From Chloroflexota bacterium (lineage in GTDB: Bacteria > Chloroflexota > UBA11872): 64,000 nt of DNA. A model generated the notes under the pieces. It made no database searches. It worked only from the letters and a program-made list of their open reading frames with translations, and was not told where the DNA came from. The position numbers and the translations under genes are program-made. The stretch covers positions 37,591-101,590 of the forward strand of contig JAPOYR010000007.1 of the NCBI GenBank assembly GCA_026706485.1, in the 5' to 3' direction. Positions 27,214 through 34,193 of this stretch are shown here, one piece after another; the stretch's first letter is position 1, and each line of letters opens with the position of its first letter.

Positions 27214-27633
27214 CTAACGGACTCGGAAGCCCTCCAAGTGCGCCACGGCTGACAAGCGCGTGTCACTGCTGACGAATTCGAGACTGGCGGTGTCTTCGGC
27301 CGCCGCGCTGAGCGCCGCGGCCAATTGCAGGGCATCGGCGCCACGCAGAGGGTGAATCCGAAGCAGGCGCAATGCCCGTCGCCGCACCTGCTCCAGCGGT
27401 CGGATCTCCAGCCACGCGGCGGCCAGCTGTTCAAGTCGCGTCAGCGCCTGGTGTAGGTCGTGCTGGTCGAGACCTCCCTCCCGTTGGAGGCGGTTTAGCG
27501 CCGACGCGCACTCGATCCAGCTGCCCCACCACGTCACGATGCGGGGGTCCTGTCGCAGCAGCGTCCGCCGCGCCGCGCTGGTCGGTTCTTCGACCAGGAG
27601 TGCAACCAGCGCGGACGAGTCCCAATACCTCAG
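27214..27633 (-). CDS. vapC: VapC-type PIN-domain toxin, probable CTG start
   Basis: Extending the frame upstream of GTG 27537 recovers a complete PIN N-terminus (RYWDSSALVALLVEEP) whose first codon is CTG at 27633. It overlaps the antitoxin stop as CTGA. The resulting 139-aa protein has the PIN acidic residues: Asp in YWDSSAL, Glu in WIECASAL, Asp in RGADALQLA and Asp in SSDTRL. It is a predicted Mg2+-dependent RNase. Starting at GTG 27537 would delete the first catalytic Asp, so CTG is preferred. Confidence 0.8.
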   Translation of the reverse strand: MRYWDSSALVALLVEEPTSAARRTLLRQDPRIVTWWGSWIECASALNRLQREGGLDQHDLHQALTRLEQLAAAWLEIRPLEQVRRRALRLLRIHPLRGADALQLAAALSAAAEDTASLEFVSSDTRLSAVAHLEGFRVR

Positions 27634-27929
27634 CGACTCTCGTCCCGCTCCGTCGCGACTGTGCCGCTCGCGCTGAAACCCTCGCCAAGGCGCGGCGCGG
27701 GCTCGGCCAGGAAACGCTCGGCGTCAAATACGGCCCGCGGCGGGTCGGCAACCTGCCGCTGCACCAGCTCCTCCGCCGCCGCATCCAGCCCAATTCCCAA
27801 CGCCTGGTACGGCTCAATCCGCGCCACGGGCGCCCCGTGGTGCGTAATGAGCACCGATTCCCCGCGGCGAACCTCGTTGAGGAGCACGCTGAGGCCGTTC
27901 TTGGCTTCGCTCACACTGGCGCGTTTCAT
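27630..27929 (-). CDS. Phd/YefM-type antitoxin
   Basis: A 99-aa antitoxin, ATG 27929. The opening MKRASVSEAKNGLSVLLNEV is the Phd/YefM DNA-binding fold start, followed by RRGESVLITHHGAPVARIEP, the second half of that fold. The C-terminal region from about residue 55 is the likely toxin-binding tail. It overlaps the vapC-like toxin by 4 bases (CTGA), so the two are translationally coupled. The pair would autoregulate. Confidence 0.87.
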   Translation of the reverse strand: MKRASVSEAKNGLSVLLNEVRRGESVLITHHGAPVARIEPYQALGIGLDAAAEELVQRQVADPPRAVFDAERFLAEPAPRLGEGFSASGTVATERDESR

Positions 27930-28014
27930 CAAGCTAGTCTAGCCAGATTATTTCAACTAATCCAGCGCGAATCCTCGCCGCACGGCGAAGGTCGGACGTC
28001 TGAGACTCTTCACC

Positions 28015-28240
28015 CCGTTCGTCGTGAGCCTGTCGAGCCACGCCCCTCGACAAGCTCAGGGCCTGCCCCGTGCTTGATACGGGGGCGAACGGAGCGTAAG
28101 CAGTATTCGGCGTTTCCCGGAGTGCCGGCCGGCCGGCGGCCGCGAGGGTTTGATGGGCGGTGTGCCCAATCGCCTGCCCCTGAGATTCCTCGCTGCGCTC
28201 GGAATGACAGATACGGCGCTCGGAATGACGGACGCACTCG
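28015..28240. repeat. cluster of dispersed repeats
   Basis: The 340-bp gap between 27930 and 28269 holds no gene. It contains a GTGGTGAGC-type repeat (28015-28092, with an internal insertion) and a block opening CTGAGATTCCTCGCTGCGCT at 28180, in which CTCGGAATGAC-like units repeat three times in tandem (28198-28246). Copies of this second repeat are at 29652-29681 and 30341-30377. Confidence 0.7.
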
Positions 28241-28269
28241 GGATGACGGAGGGGACCCGGGATCGGGGA

Positions 28270-29481
28270 TTACCGCCAGGAGAGCTCCCGCCTTTCGGTG
28301 ACGGTGGACTCGTCGATGTCGAGGCCGAGGCCTGGGGCGTTGGTGGGGGCGATGCGGCCGTTGATGGGTTGGGTCTTGTGCTGCAGGTGCAGCTGGCGGA
28401 TGTCGTTCCACTTGATGAGGTATTCGACGTAGGGACAGAGGGTGGGCGGCAGCGCGGCGCTGATGTGGACGTTGACCGGCACGCTGGATCCGTGGAAGAC
28501 GATCGGGACGTCGTAGACCGAGCAGATGGTGGCCATCTTCATGGTCTCGCTGATGCCGCCGCACCACATGGTGTCGGGCTGGAAGACGTCGACGGCGCCG
28601 GCGCGCATGTAGTCGCGGGTGCCCCAGCGGGTGTATTCGTGCTCGCCGCCGGCGATAGGGACCGGTGAGGCGGCGCGGATGCGGGCGTAGGCCGGGATGT
28701 CGTCGGGCTTGACCGGCTCCTCGATCCAGCGGGGGCGGTACTCGGCCATGCGGTGGGCCATGTCGATGGCGTAGCGCGCGTTCCAGCTATTCCAGGCGTC
28801 GAGCATCACCTCGACGTCGTCGCCCACGGCCTCGCGCACGGTTCGCGCCAGATCCACGTTGGCGCGGGCGCCCGGCTCGCCGTCGTCCGGCCCGTGGCGG
28901 AAGAACCACTTGGTGGCGGAAAAGCCGGCGTCAACGGCCTCACGCGCGCGGGCGGTGACGCGGTCGGGCTCCAGCGAATAGCCCAGCATGCTGGCGTAGG
29001 CCGGGATGCTGTCGCGCACCGGGCCGCCCAGCAGCCGGTAGACCGGCTGGCCGAGCCACTTGCCCTTGAGATCCCACAGCGCCACGTCGAGCGCGCTGAT
29101 GGCGAACATGGGCTGGCCCTTGCGGGCGTGGATGAGCTGGCGGTAGAGCTTGTCCCAGATGCGCTCGATGGCCAGCGGGTCCTCACCGACGACGAGCGGT
29201 GCGACATCGGTGTCGATGACGAAGGCCGTTTGCCGGTCGATGGTTCCCGCCAGGCCGCTGACGCCCTCGTCGGTCTCGACCGACACAAAGATGGACGAAA
29301 TCGGGTATGCGCCGCGCGCGTTGCGCTGCTGCCCGACCCCGCCGCTGGCGATGGGGTAGCCGCGCTCGTGCTTGTGCTCGGGATAGACGTCGATGGGGCG
29401 GACGACGCGCTCTTCCCACAGCTCGCCGTCGTAGTCGAGCTCGCCGTGAAGCTCGAAGAGCCGCACGCGGGTGATGCGCAT
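28270..29481 (-). CDS. enolase-superfamily dehydratase, rhamnonate dehydratase-like
   Basis: A 403-aa mandelate racemase/muconate lactonizing enzyme-type protein, ATG 29481. The capping domain is followed by the barrel with TKWFFRHGPDDGEPG, metal ligands Asp in VMLDAWNSWN, Glu in RWIEEPVKP and Glu in GGEHEYTRW. The catalytic His is in IVFHGSSVPVN and the PDTMWCGGISE strand is conserved. These segments match L-rhamnonate dehydratases, which make 2-keto-3-deoxy-rhamnonate. The exact acid sugar is inference. It fits with the sugar-use genes upstream. Confidence 0.82.
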   Translation of the reverse strand: MRITRVRLFELHGELDYDGELWEERVVRPIDVYPEHKHERGYPIASGGVGQQRNARGAYPISSIFVSVETDEGVSGLAGTIDRQTAFVIDTDVAPLVVGEDPLAIERIWDKLYRQLIHARKGQPMFAISALDVALWDLKGKWLGQPVYRLLGGPVRDSIPAYASMLGYSLEPDRVTARAREAVDAGFSATKWFFRHGPDDGEPGARANVDLARTVREAVGDDVEVMLDAWNSWNARYAIDMAHRMAEYRPRWIEEPVKPDDIPAYARIRAASPVPIAGGEHEYTRWGTRDYMRAGAVDVFQPDTMWCGGISETMKMATICSVYDVPIVFHGSSVPVNVHISAALPPTLCPYVEYLIKWNDIRQLHLQHKTQPINGRIAPTNAPGLGLDIDESTVTERRELSWR

Positions 29482-29651
29482 GGCGGGGTCCAGGTGAGGC
29501 CCGGGGCCGCGGGTGGGGTCCAGTCTATAGCGGGGCGGGAGGTGGCCGGTTGGCGCGGAGGTCTTGGAGGGGTGGATTCCCGCCTCCGCGGGAATGACTG
29601 TGGGGGAACGCCGCCGGTACGCCACGGGCGTTGTGCCCGTTTACCTGACCC

Positions 29652-29681
29652 TTAGATTCCTCGCTGCGCTCGGAATGACAT
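29652..29681. repeat. dispersed repeat, GATTCCTCGCTGCGCTCGG type
   Basis: A copy of the repeat also seen at 28180-28210 and 30341-30377. It sits just upstream of the selenoprotein candidate. Another short hairpin (GATTCCCGCCTCCGCGGGAA) lies at 29576-29600. Confidence 0.7.
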
Positions 29682-29728
29682 TACAGGCGCACCGATTGCC
29701 GTGAGGGTAGGTGCCGTATCCTTGCCGC

Positions 29729-30280
29729 ATGAAATCTCTGGTCGCCCTGGTTGCTCTCGCGCTGGTCGGCAGCTTGCTATTGGCGTGCGGCGAGGAGGGT
29801 CCGCCGGAAGGCGCGGAGATTGCGCCGGACTTCACCGTGCAGGACGCGCACGGGAACGCGGTGACGCTGTCCGGCCTTGTCGAGGACGGTCAGGGCGTCA
29901 TCCTGGTGTTCTATCGGGGCTTCTTCTGAGGGATCTGCCGCGCGCAGCTCGTGGAGCTGCAGGGAGCCCTTCCCCTCTTCGCCGAGGTGGGGTACCGACC
30001 GGTCGCCATCAGCACGGACGATGTCGAGGGAGCCGCGGATATGGCCCAGTACACGCGCGCGGAATATCCGATCCTGGCGGATCCGGATCACGTGGTGGCC
30101 GAGAGCTTCGGCGTCTTCGACCTGCTGGGCGACGGCGTGTCCGCGCCGGCGGTGCTGCTGATTGGGAAGTGGCGGGTGGTGCACTGGCGTCAGGTAGGCG
30201 AGGGCATCGGCGATCGGCCGTCGATCAGCACGATCCTGGACGCGATTCTCGAGGTGGAGGGGACGCCGGGCGGGAACTGA
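29729..30280 (+). CDS. peroxiredoxin-like lipoprotein with in-frame TGA at the peroxidatic position (candidate selenoprotein)
   Basis: One frame runs from ATG 29729 to the stop at 30280 with a single TGA at 29927-29929. Read through, it gives a 183-aa AhpC/TSA-type thioredoxin-fold protein. It has a lipoprotein signal (LVGSLLLAC), then APDFTVQDAHGNAVTLS, VILVFYRGFF-TGA-GICRAQLVELQ, the domain core YRPVAISTDD and YPILADPDHVVAESFGV. Relatives have FYRGxWCPYC at this place, so TGA falls exactly on the first, peroxidatic Cys of the CxxC. Both halves are well preserved and no other stop occurs. A hairpin at 29944-29960 suits a bacterial SECIS. A simple nonsense mutation is the alternative. Expected role: selenium-dependent peroxide reduction at the cell surface. 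Confidence 0.75.
29944..29960 (+). promoter_or_regulatory. SECIS-like hairpin downstream of the TGA codon
   Basis: A perfect 7-bp stem, GCAGCTC pairing with GAGCTGC, closes a GTG triloop. The loop starts 22 bases after the TGA, inside the 16-37 base window of bacterial SECIS elements. The first loop base is G, as SelB-binding loops usually have. The stem lies inside the coding sequence, as bacterial SECIS elements must. Confidence 0.55.
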
Positions 30281-30340
30281 GGCGCGAGCGAAGGCGGGCC
30301 GTGCGTTGGTGCTGCCCATCCGTGCGGCCGCGGATGAACG

Positions 30341-30377
30341 TCTGAGATTCCTCGCTGCGCTCGGAATGACAGATACG
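30341..30377. repeat. dispersed repeat, GATTCCTCGCTGCGCTCGG type
   Basis: Identical over its core to 28180-28215, including the following AATGACAGATACG. It lies in the gap before the ABC transporter genes. Confidence 0.7.
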
Positions 30378-30515
30378 AGCCCAGCAGGATTGAGGAGCAC
30401 GAACTTGCGCCGGCAGCGCTGGGTGGTAAGTAACCGTTGCTACATCTCAAGGCCGGTCCGTGCGGTACCGTTCCGCCTGGCTGCCCCCTGACACATTCAC
30501 CGAGCACGCAACCTG

Positions 30516-31703
30516 ATGTATGTGGTCCGCATCCTGCGCAACCTGACCCGCCGGAGATTCCGCACGGCGCTCACCGTGATTGGAATCACCATCGGCATAT
30601 GGGTGCTGGTCGTGATGAGCTCGATGGCGAACCGGATCAACTTCATCGTGGACGGTGGTTCGACTTACTACCAGGACAAGATCATCGTCAGCGACGCTAC
30701 GAATCCCGCGTTTGGCCTGGGGTCCACCCCGATGCCGCTCAGCGTGGCCGACCAGATTGCCAACGTCCCCGGGGCGGCGGTCGTGGTCCCCGAAGTCCAG
30801 CTGCTGCTCGATCCGAATGAGGCGGGGGGCGGAGGATTCGGCCTGCCGGACTTCATCGTCGGCGCCGTGGCGGACGCCGATGAGGGGCGCGAGGCATTCG
30901 AGGTCCGGGCAGCCCAAGGCCGGCTGACGACACCGGATGACGAAGGCGCGAACGTCGTGGTCCTGGGCGCCGATCTTGCCCGCAAGTTTGGCAAGCGCGC
31001 CGGAGACTCCATCGAACTGCGCCAGGTGGAATTCGAGGTCATCGGCGTGCTCGAACCCACCCTGACCGCGCCGGACACCCTGGCGTACGTCCCGCTCCAG
31101 GCGGCCCAGGCGCTGCTCACCGCCGACGCGCCAATTCTGGCCACGACCGGTCTAGGGGCCGACCAGCTGATCTCTCAGGTGACGGTCTACCCAGAGGCGG
31201 GTGTGGACACGGAAGTCCTCGCCGACGCCATCGAGGCCAGCGTGGCGCAGGTGGGAACGTTGACGGGGGCGGACTTCGACCGAGAGATCACCTCGGCGAC
31301 GGAGATCTTCAACGCCATCGTGGTCGGCATTGGCCTCATCAGCCTGGTCGTCGGCGGCCTTTCGGTAATCAACACCATGGCCATGAGCGTGGCCGAGCGG
31401 ACGCGCGAGATCGGGATCAAGCGGGCGATCGGCGCCACGCGCGGCCGGATCATGCGCGAGATCGTGATCGAGGCCGCCAGCATCGGCTTGCTCGGGGGAC
31501 TGCTGGGACTGGGGCTCGGCGCCGTCGTGGTGACCGTAGCGAACGAGCTTGGACGCGATTCGGGGAACATCCTGTTCCAGCTGACGGCGCCGACCGCGGT
31601 GGTGGCGCTGGCGTTCGCGACCGTGCTCGGGGCCGTGGCCGGGCTGCTGCCAGCCTGGAACGCCGCCCGGCTCGATCCGGTCCAGGCGCTCAGGTACGAG
31701 TAG
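30516..31703 (+). CDS. MacB/FtsX-type ABC transporter permease
   Basis: A 395-aa permease. It has one N-terminal membrane helix (TALTVIGITIGIWVLVVMSS), a periplasmic MacB-type domain of about 230 residues and three C-terminal helices. The conserved coupling region ERTREIGIKRAIGATRGRI precedes the second helix block, and the end LPAWNAARLDPVQALRYE is typical. ATG at 30516. It pairs with the ATPase gene 6 bases downstream. Type VII ABC systems of this kind do mechanotransmission or export of lipoproteins, peptides or antibiotics; the substrate is unknown. Confidence 0.92.
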   Translation: MYVVRILRNLTRRRFRTALTVIGITIGIWVLVVMSSMANRINFIVDGGSTYYQDKIIVSDATNPAFGLGSTPMPLSVADQIANVPGAAVVVPEVQLLLDPNEAGGGGFGLPDFIVGAVADADEGREAFEVRAAQGRLTTPDDEGANVVVLGADLARKFGKRAGDSIELRQVEFEVIGVLEPTLTAPDTLAYVPLQAAQALLTADAPILATTGLGADQLISQVTVYPEAGVDTEVLADAIEASVAQVGTLTGADFDREITSATEIFNAIVVGIGLISLVVGGLSVINTMAMSVAERTREIGIKRAIGATRGRIMREIVIEAASIGLLGGLLGLGLGAVVVTVANELGRDSGNILFQLTAPTAVVALAFATVLGAVAGLLPAWNAARLDPVQALRYE

Positions 31704-31709
31704 GCGCGC

Positions 31710-32408
31710 ATGGCATTCCTCGAAGCCCGCCACCTGCACAAGACCTATCGGCTCGGCCGCCAGAACCTCGTACACGCGCTGCGGGGCGCCGACATCGCCA
31801 TCGAGGCCGGAGAGATGGTGGGGATCATGGGGCCCTCAGGCTGCGGCAAGAGCACCCTGATGCACATCCTCGGCCTGCTGCACTCCCCCGACGACTCGGA
31901 CCCGCCGGCGAGCCTGGTAATCGGCGGCAACGACGTAGCCGACCTTTCGGACCGCGAGCGGACCAAGATGCGGGCGGAGCGGATGGGTTTCGTCTTCCAG
32001 GCGTTCAACCTGGTGCCCACGCTGACGGCCATCGAGAACGTGGCGCTCCCCGCTGAATACGCGGGCCGCCGCCGCTCCGAGGCCATGAGGGCGGCCGCGG
32101 AGGCCCTGGATTGGGTCGGGCTCGGGGATCGCGGCGACCACCGGCCCACGGAACTCTCGGGCGGTCAGCAGCAGCGCGCGGCCATCGCGAGGGCGCTGGT
32201 CACACAGCCCGACCTGATGCTCGCCGACGAGCCGACGGGCAACCTGGACTCCGAGAGCACAAACGAGGTCCTCGACCTGCTGCGCCGGTTCAACACCGAG
32301 CGTCAGCAGACCATCCTCATGGTCACGCACGACCCGCGCGTGGGCGAGGCGTGCGGACGCATCGTCGAGATGCTCGACGGCCAGATCACGAACGGTCAGG
32401 CGGAGTAG
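31710..32408 (+). CDS. ABC transporter ATP-binding protein (LolD/MacB type)
   Basis: A 232-aa ATPase. Walker A is GPSGCGKST, the Q-loop is VFQAFNLVPTLTAIENV, the signature is LSGGQQQRAAIARAL, Walker B is LMLADEPTGNLD, and the switch His is in VTHDPR. The short length and the LTAIENVALP segment are typical of the LolD/MacB ATPase family. It is cotranscribed with the permease (6-base gap). A tRNA gene follows 65 bases later. Confidence 0.94.
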   Translation: MAFLEARHLHKTYRLGRQNLVHALRGADIAIEAGEMVGIMGPSGCGKSTLMHILGLLHSPDDSDPPASLVIGGNDVADLSDRERTKMRAERMGFVFQAFNLVPTLTAIENVALPAEYAGRRRSEAMRAAAEALDWVGLGDRGDHRPTELSGGQQQRAAIARALVTQPDLMLADEPTGNLDSESTNEVLDLLRRFNTERQQTILMVTHDPRVGEACGRIVEMLDGQITNGQAE

Positions 32409-32473
32409 GCAAGCCGTTCAGTCTGGCGCAGGCTGCGCGCCGGCCAGACCCGCTCGACCGCTAAACTTGGACC

Positions 32474-32549
32474 GGGTCGGTAGCTCAGTTGGTAGAGCAG
32501 CGGACTTTTAATCCGAAGGTCGTGGGTTCGAGTCCCACCCGGCCCACCA
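32474..32549 (+). tRNA. tRNA-Lys (TTT)
   Basis: A 76-base cloverleaf. The acceptor GGGTCGG pairs with CCGGCCC (one T-G pair). The D arm is GCTCAGTTGGTAGAGC, the anticodon loop CTTTTAA has anticodon TTT, and the T arm is GTGGGTTCGAGTCCCAC. CCA is encoded. The bases immediately 3' begin the presumed genomic island, so the 3' end may be its attachment site. Confidence 0.97.
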
Positions 32550-32562
32550 GGTTTGAAAGGCT

Positions 32563-32583
32563 GCTCTTGAGGGTCTCAAGAGC
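32563..32583 (+). terminator. hairpin after tRNA-Lys
   Basis: A perfect 9-bp stem, GCTCTTGAG with CTCAAGAGC, and loop GGT, starting 14 bases after the tRNA. There is no T-run, so it may be an attachment-site element instead of a terminator. Confidence 0.4.
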
Positions 32584-32601
32584 CTCCGAAAATGGCCATT
32601 T

Positions 32602-32623
32602 GCCAACATTTCGCCAACATTTC
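32602..32623. repeat. tandem 11-mer GCCAACATTTC, possible integrase arm site
   Basis: Two exact adjacent copies, 32602-32612 and 32613-32623, 53 bases from the tRNA end. Paired short direct repeats next to a tRNA are typical of tyrosine-recombinase arm-binding sites, so this may be part of attL. This is inference. Confidence 0.4.
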
Positions 32624-32681
32624 TTCGGGAGACCCGGCTGCTTCAGGCAAGGTCTGAGCACTCTTTACGAGTCAACTAGGC

Positions 32682-33525
32682 TGTCCTCTTCCCAAAGAGA
32701 CGCGACACTTGGCGTAGGTTTGGGCTGACGCCAGAGAGCGGTGCACGCTTTATCTCGTCGGGATCAAACGATGAGATGGAAGCGAGGCAGCGCTCATGAC
32801 CCATGATGACGTGTTGTATCGGTTTCGGCTACGGCTTTTCGCGCTGGCCGAGGAATTGGGCAACGTCCGCGCCGCCTGCCGAATCCTGGGCGTGCATCCG
32901 TCGACCTACTACCGCTGGCGCAAGCCGGTGCGCCACATCGAGGCGGCGCAGCCGGGCGACCTGGTGCAACTGGACTGCTTCCACGTCTGCCTACTGGCAG
33001 GCTCCCGGGGACGCACCTGGCAGTACACCGCCATTGATGTCGCCACCAGCTACACCTGGGCCCCCTGCACAACACCCCGCGCAATCCCGCCGCCCGCCAC
33101 ACTGCGGCCCTAGCCCAGCAGGTCACGGCAGTCTTGGCCCGTCACAGCTGGTCGCTCCTGCGCGTCAGCGCCGACAGGCCAGCGGGTTCACCAGTGCCAT
33201 CTTCCGGCAGGCCCTGGCCCACGCCGACGCGCGCCACACGCGGATCCGCGCAGGTCGGCCTCAGAGCAACGGCCGCGTCGAGCGCGTCCACCAGACCATC
33301 TGGGAGAAGTGCTACCACCCACCTTCGCCCGGGCCTTGATCCTCCGTTTCGCGGCCCTGCGCACCGATCTGGCCCAGTATCTTGCGTACTACAACCACGA
33401 CCGCGCCCACACAGGGTGCCGCACTCAAGGTCGAGCTCCAGCCCAAGTCCTTGGAGCTGCCAAAATGTGGCCGCAAAGGCCGTCGAGATGAGCCCCACCC
33501 GTCGCTACATCTCGGGAAGAGGACA
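32682..33525 (+). mobile_element. decayed IS481-family insertion sequence
   Basis: The ends are inverted repeats. The left end starts TGTCCTCTTCCCAAAGAGAC, and the complement of the right end starts TGTCCTCTTCCCGAGATGTA. Twelve outer bases are identical and GCGAC is shared 20 bases in. The element contains one broken transposase gene. At about 844 bp it is shorter than usual, consistent with internal deletion. CTAGGC lies next to both ends (32676 side and 33528 side) and may be a remnant target duplication. Confidence 0.7.
32796..33491 (+). pseudogene. IS481-family transposase, frameshifted
   Basis: The ATG 32796 frame gives a helix-turn-helix (GNVRAACRILGVHPSTYYRW) and the first catalytic Asp segment GDLVQLDCFHV...WQYTAIDVATSY, then it drifts out of frame near 33070. 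A second frame recovers RAGRPQSNGRVERVHQTIWEKC with the catalytic Glu region (33240-33315). A third gives LAQYLAYYNHDRAHTGCRTQ near the end. The second Asp region (around 33170) is corrupted. At least two frameshifts make it inactive. Confidence 0.8.
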
Positions 33526-33659
33526 TCCTAGGCGCTGATCCGGCCGGAAAATTCGGAGTCTTTCCATAGGAGAGTCTCCCGGCAAAGGGTTCACAGTACG
33601 CTCCCTTTTTGGCTGCGTCAGCTCCAACTCCACCGGCCAGTCAGTGCTGGGCGCTCCCG

Positions 33660-33920
33660 ATGCCCCGGCTGGCGCCGAATAACGCAGCGACGGACGTGCT
33701 TGTTGTGCCCCAGGCCGCTCAAGTGCTCCGTGCCCTGTCGCCGGTCCGTCGTGAATACGATGAGGGCGGGACGAGATTGCACGAGTGCGCCAACCGGATC
33801 CTCGGCGTCGTTGAGCGATTTGGACTTCGCCCGGTCATCTCTCCCGAAACGCCCGCGCCCATCACGCCGGACGACCAGGGGGCAGTCTGCTTCCAAGTGG
33901 TGCTGCCGGCGGATGGCTGA
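33660..33920 (+). CDS. small hypothetical protein, doubtful
   Basis: An 86-codon frame from ATG 33660, open upstream to TTG 33609. The predicted protein is soluble, with an amphipathic start (DVLVVPQAAQVLRALSPV) and a final strand VCFQVVLPADG. It resembles no family I know. It lies between the IS481 relic and a methyltransferase gene. It could be the tail of an older gene. Confidence 0.3.
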   Translation: MPRLAPNNAATDVLVVPQAAQVLRALSPVRREYDEGGTRLHECANRILGVVERFGLRPVISPETPAPITPDDQGAVCFQVVLPADG

Positions 33921-34193
33921 CTTGGCACTACGCACCGCGACCACGACAGCTCAACGGGAGAGTTCGCGACTAGGCTAAAGCGGTTCCCGAAGCCTATTGA
34001 GGCAGGACAGCGCACGGTGCCAGACCGCAACGCTCGGGCCCTCGCGACTAGGTGTAGACCGCTCGATCAGCCAGTGACTGAGAGTTCCCAATTCTCCAAG
34101 TCGACGATAGTGGGGTCCACGAGTCCTCCCTGCACACTGGACCAATCACGGAGAATCCGATATATTCGCCGTGGCGGGATAAAGAGCGCCGCG

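Noticed and set aside
29927..29929. TGA read as a plain pseudogene stop
   Set aside because: Not fully excluded, but the exact position at the catalytic Cys, the intact flanks and the SECIS-like hairpin make selenocysteine the better reading.
34017..34193. 59-residue N-terminal extension of the methyltransferase
   Set aside because: The leader has no family resemblance and is Arg/Ser/Thr-rich. GTG 34194 starts at the conserved KFTNGGG segment.
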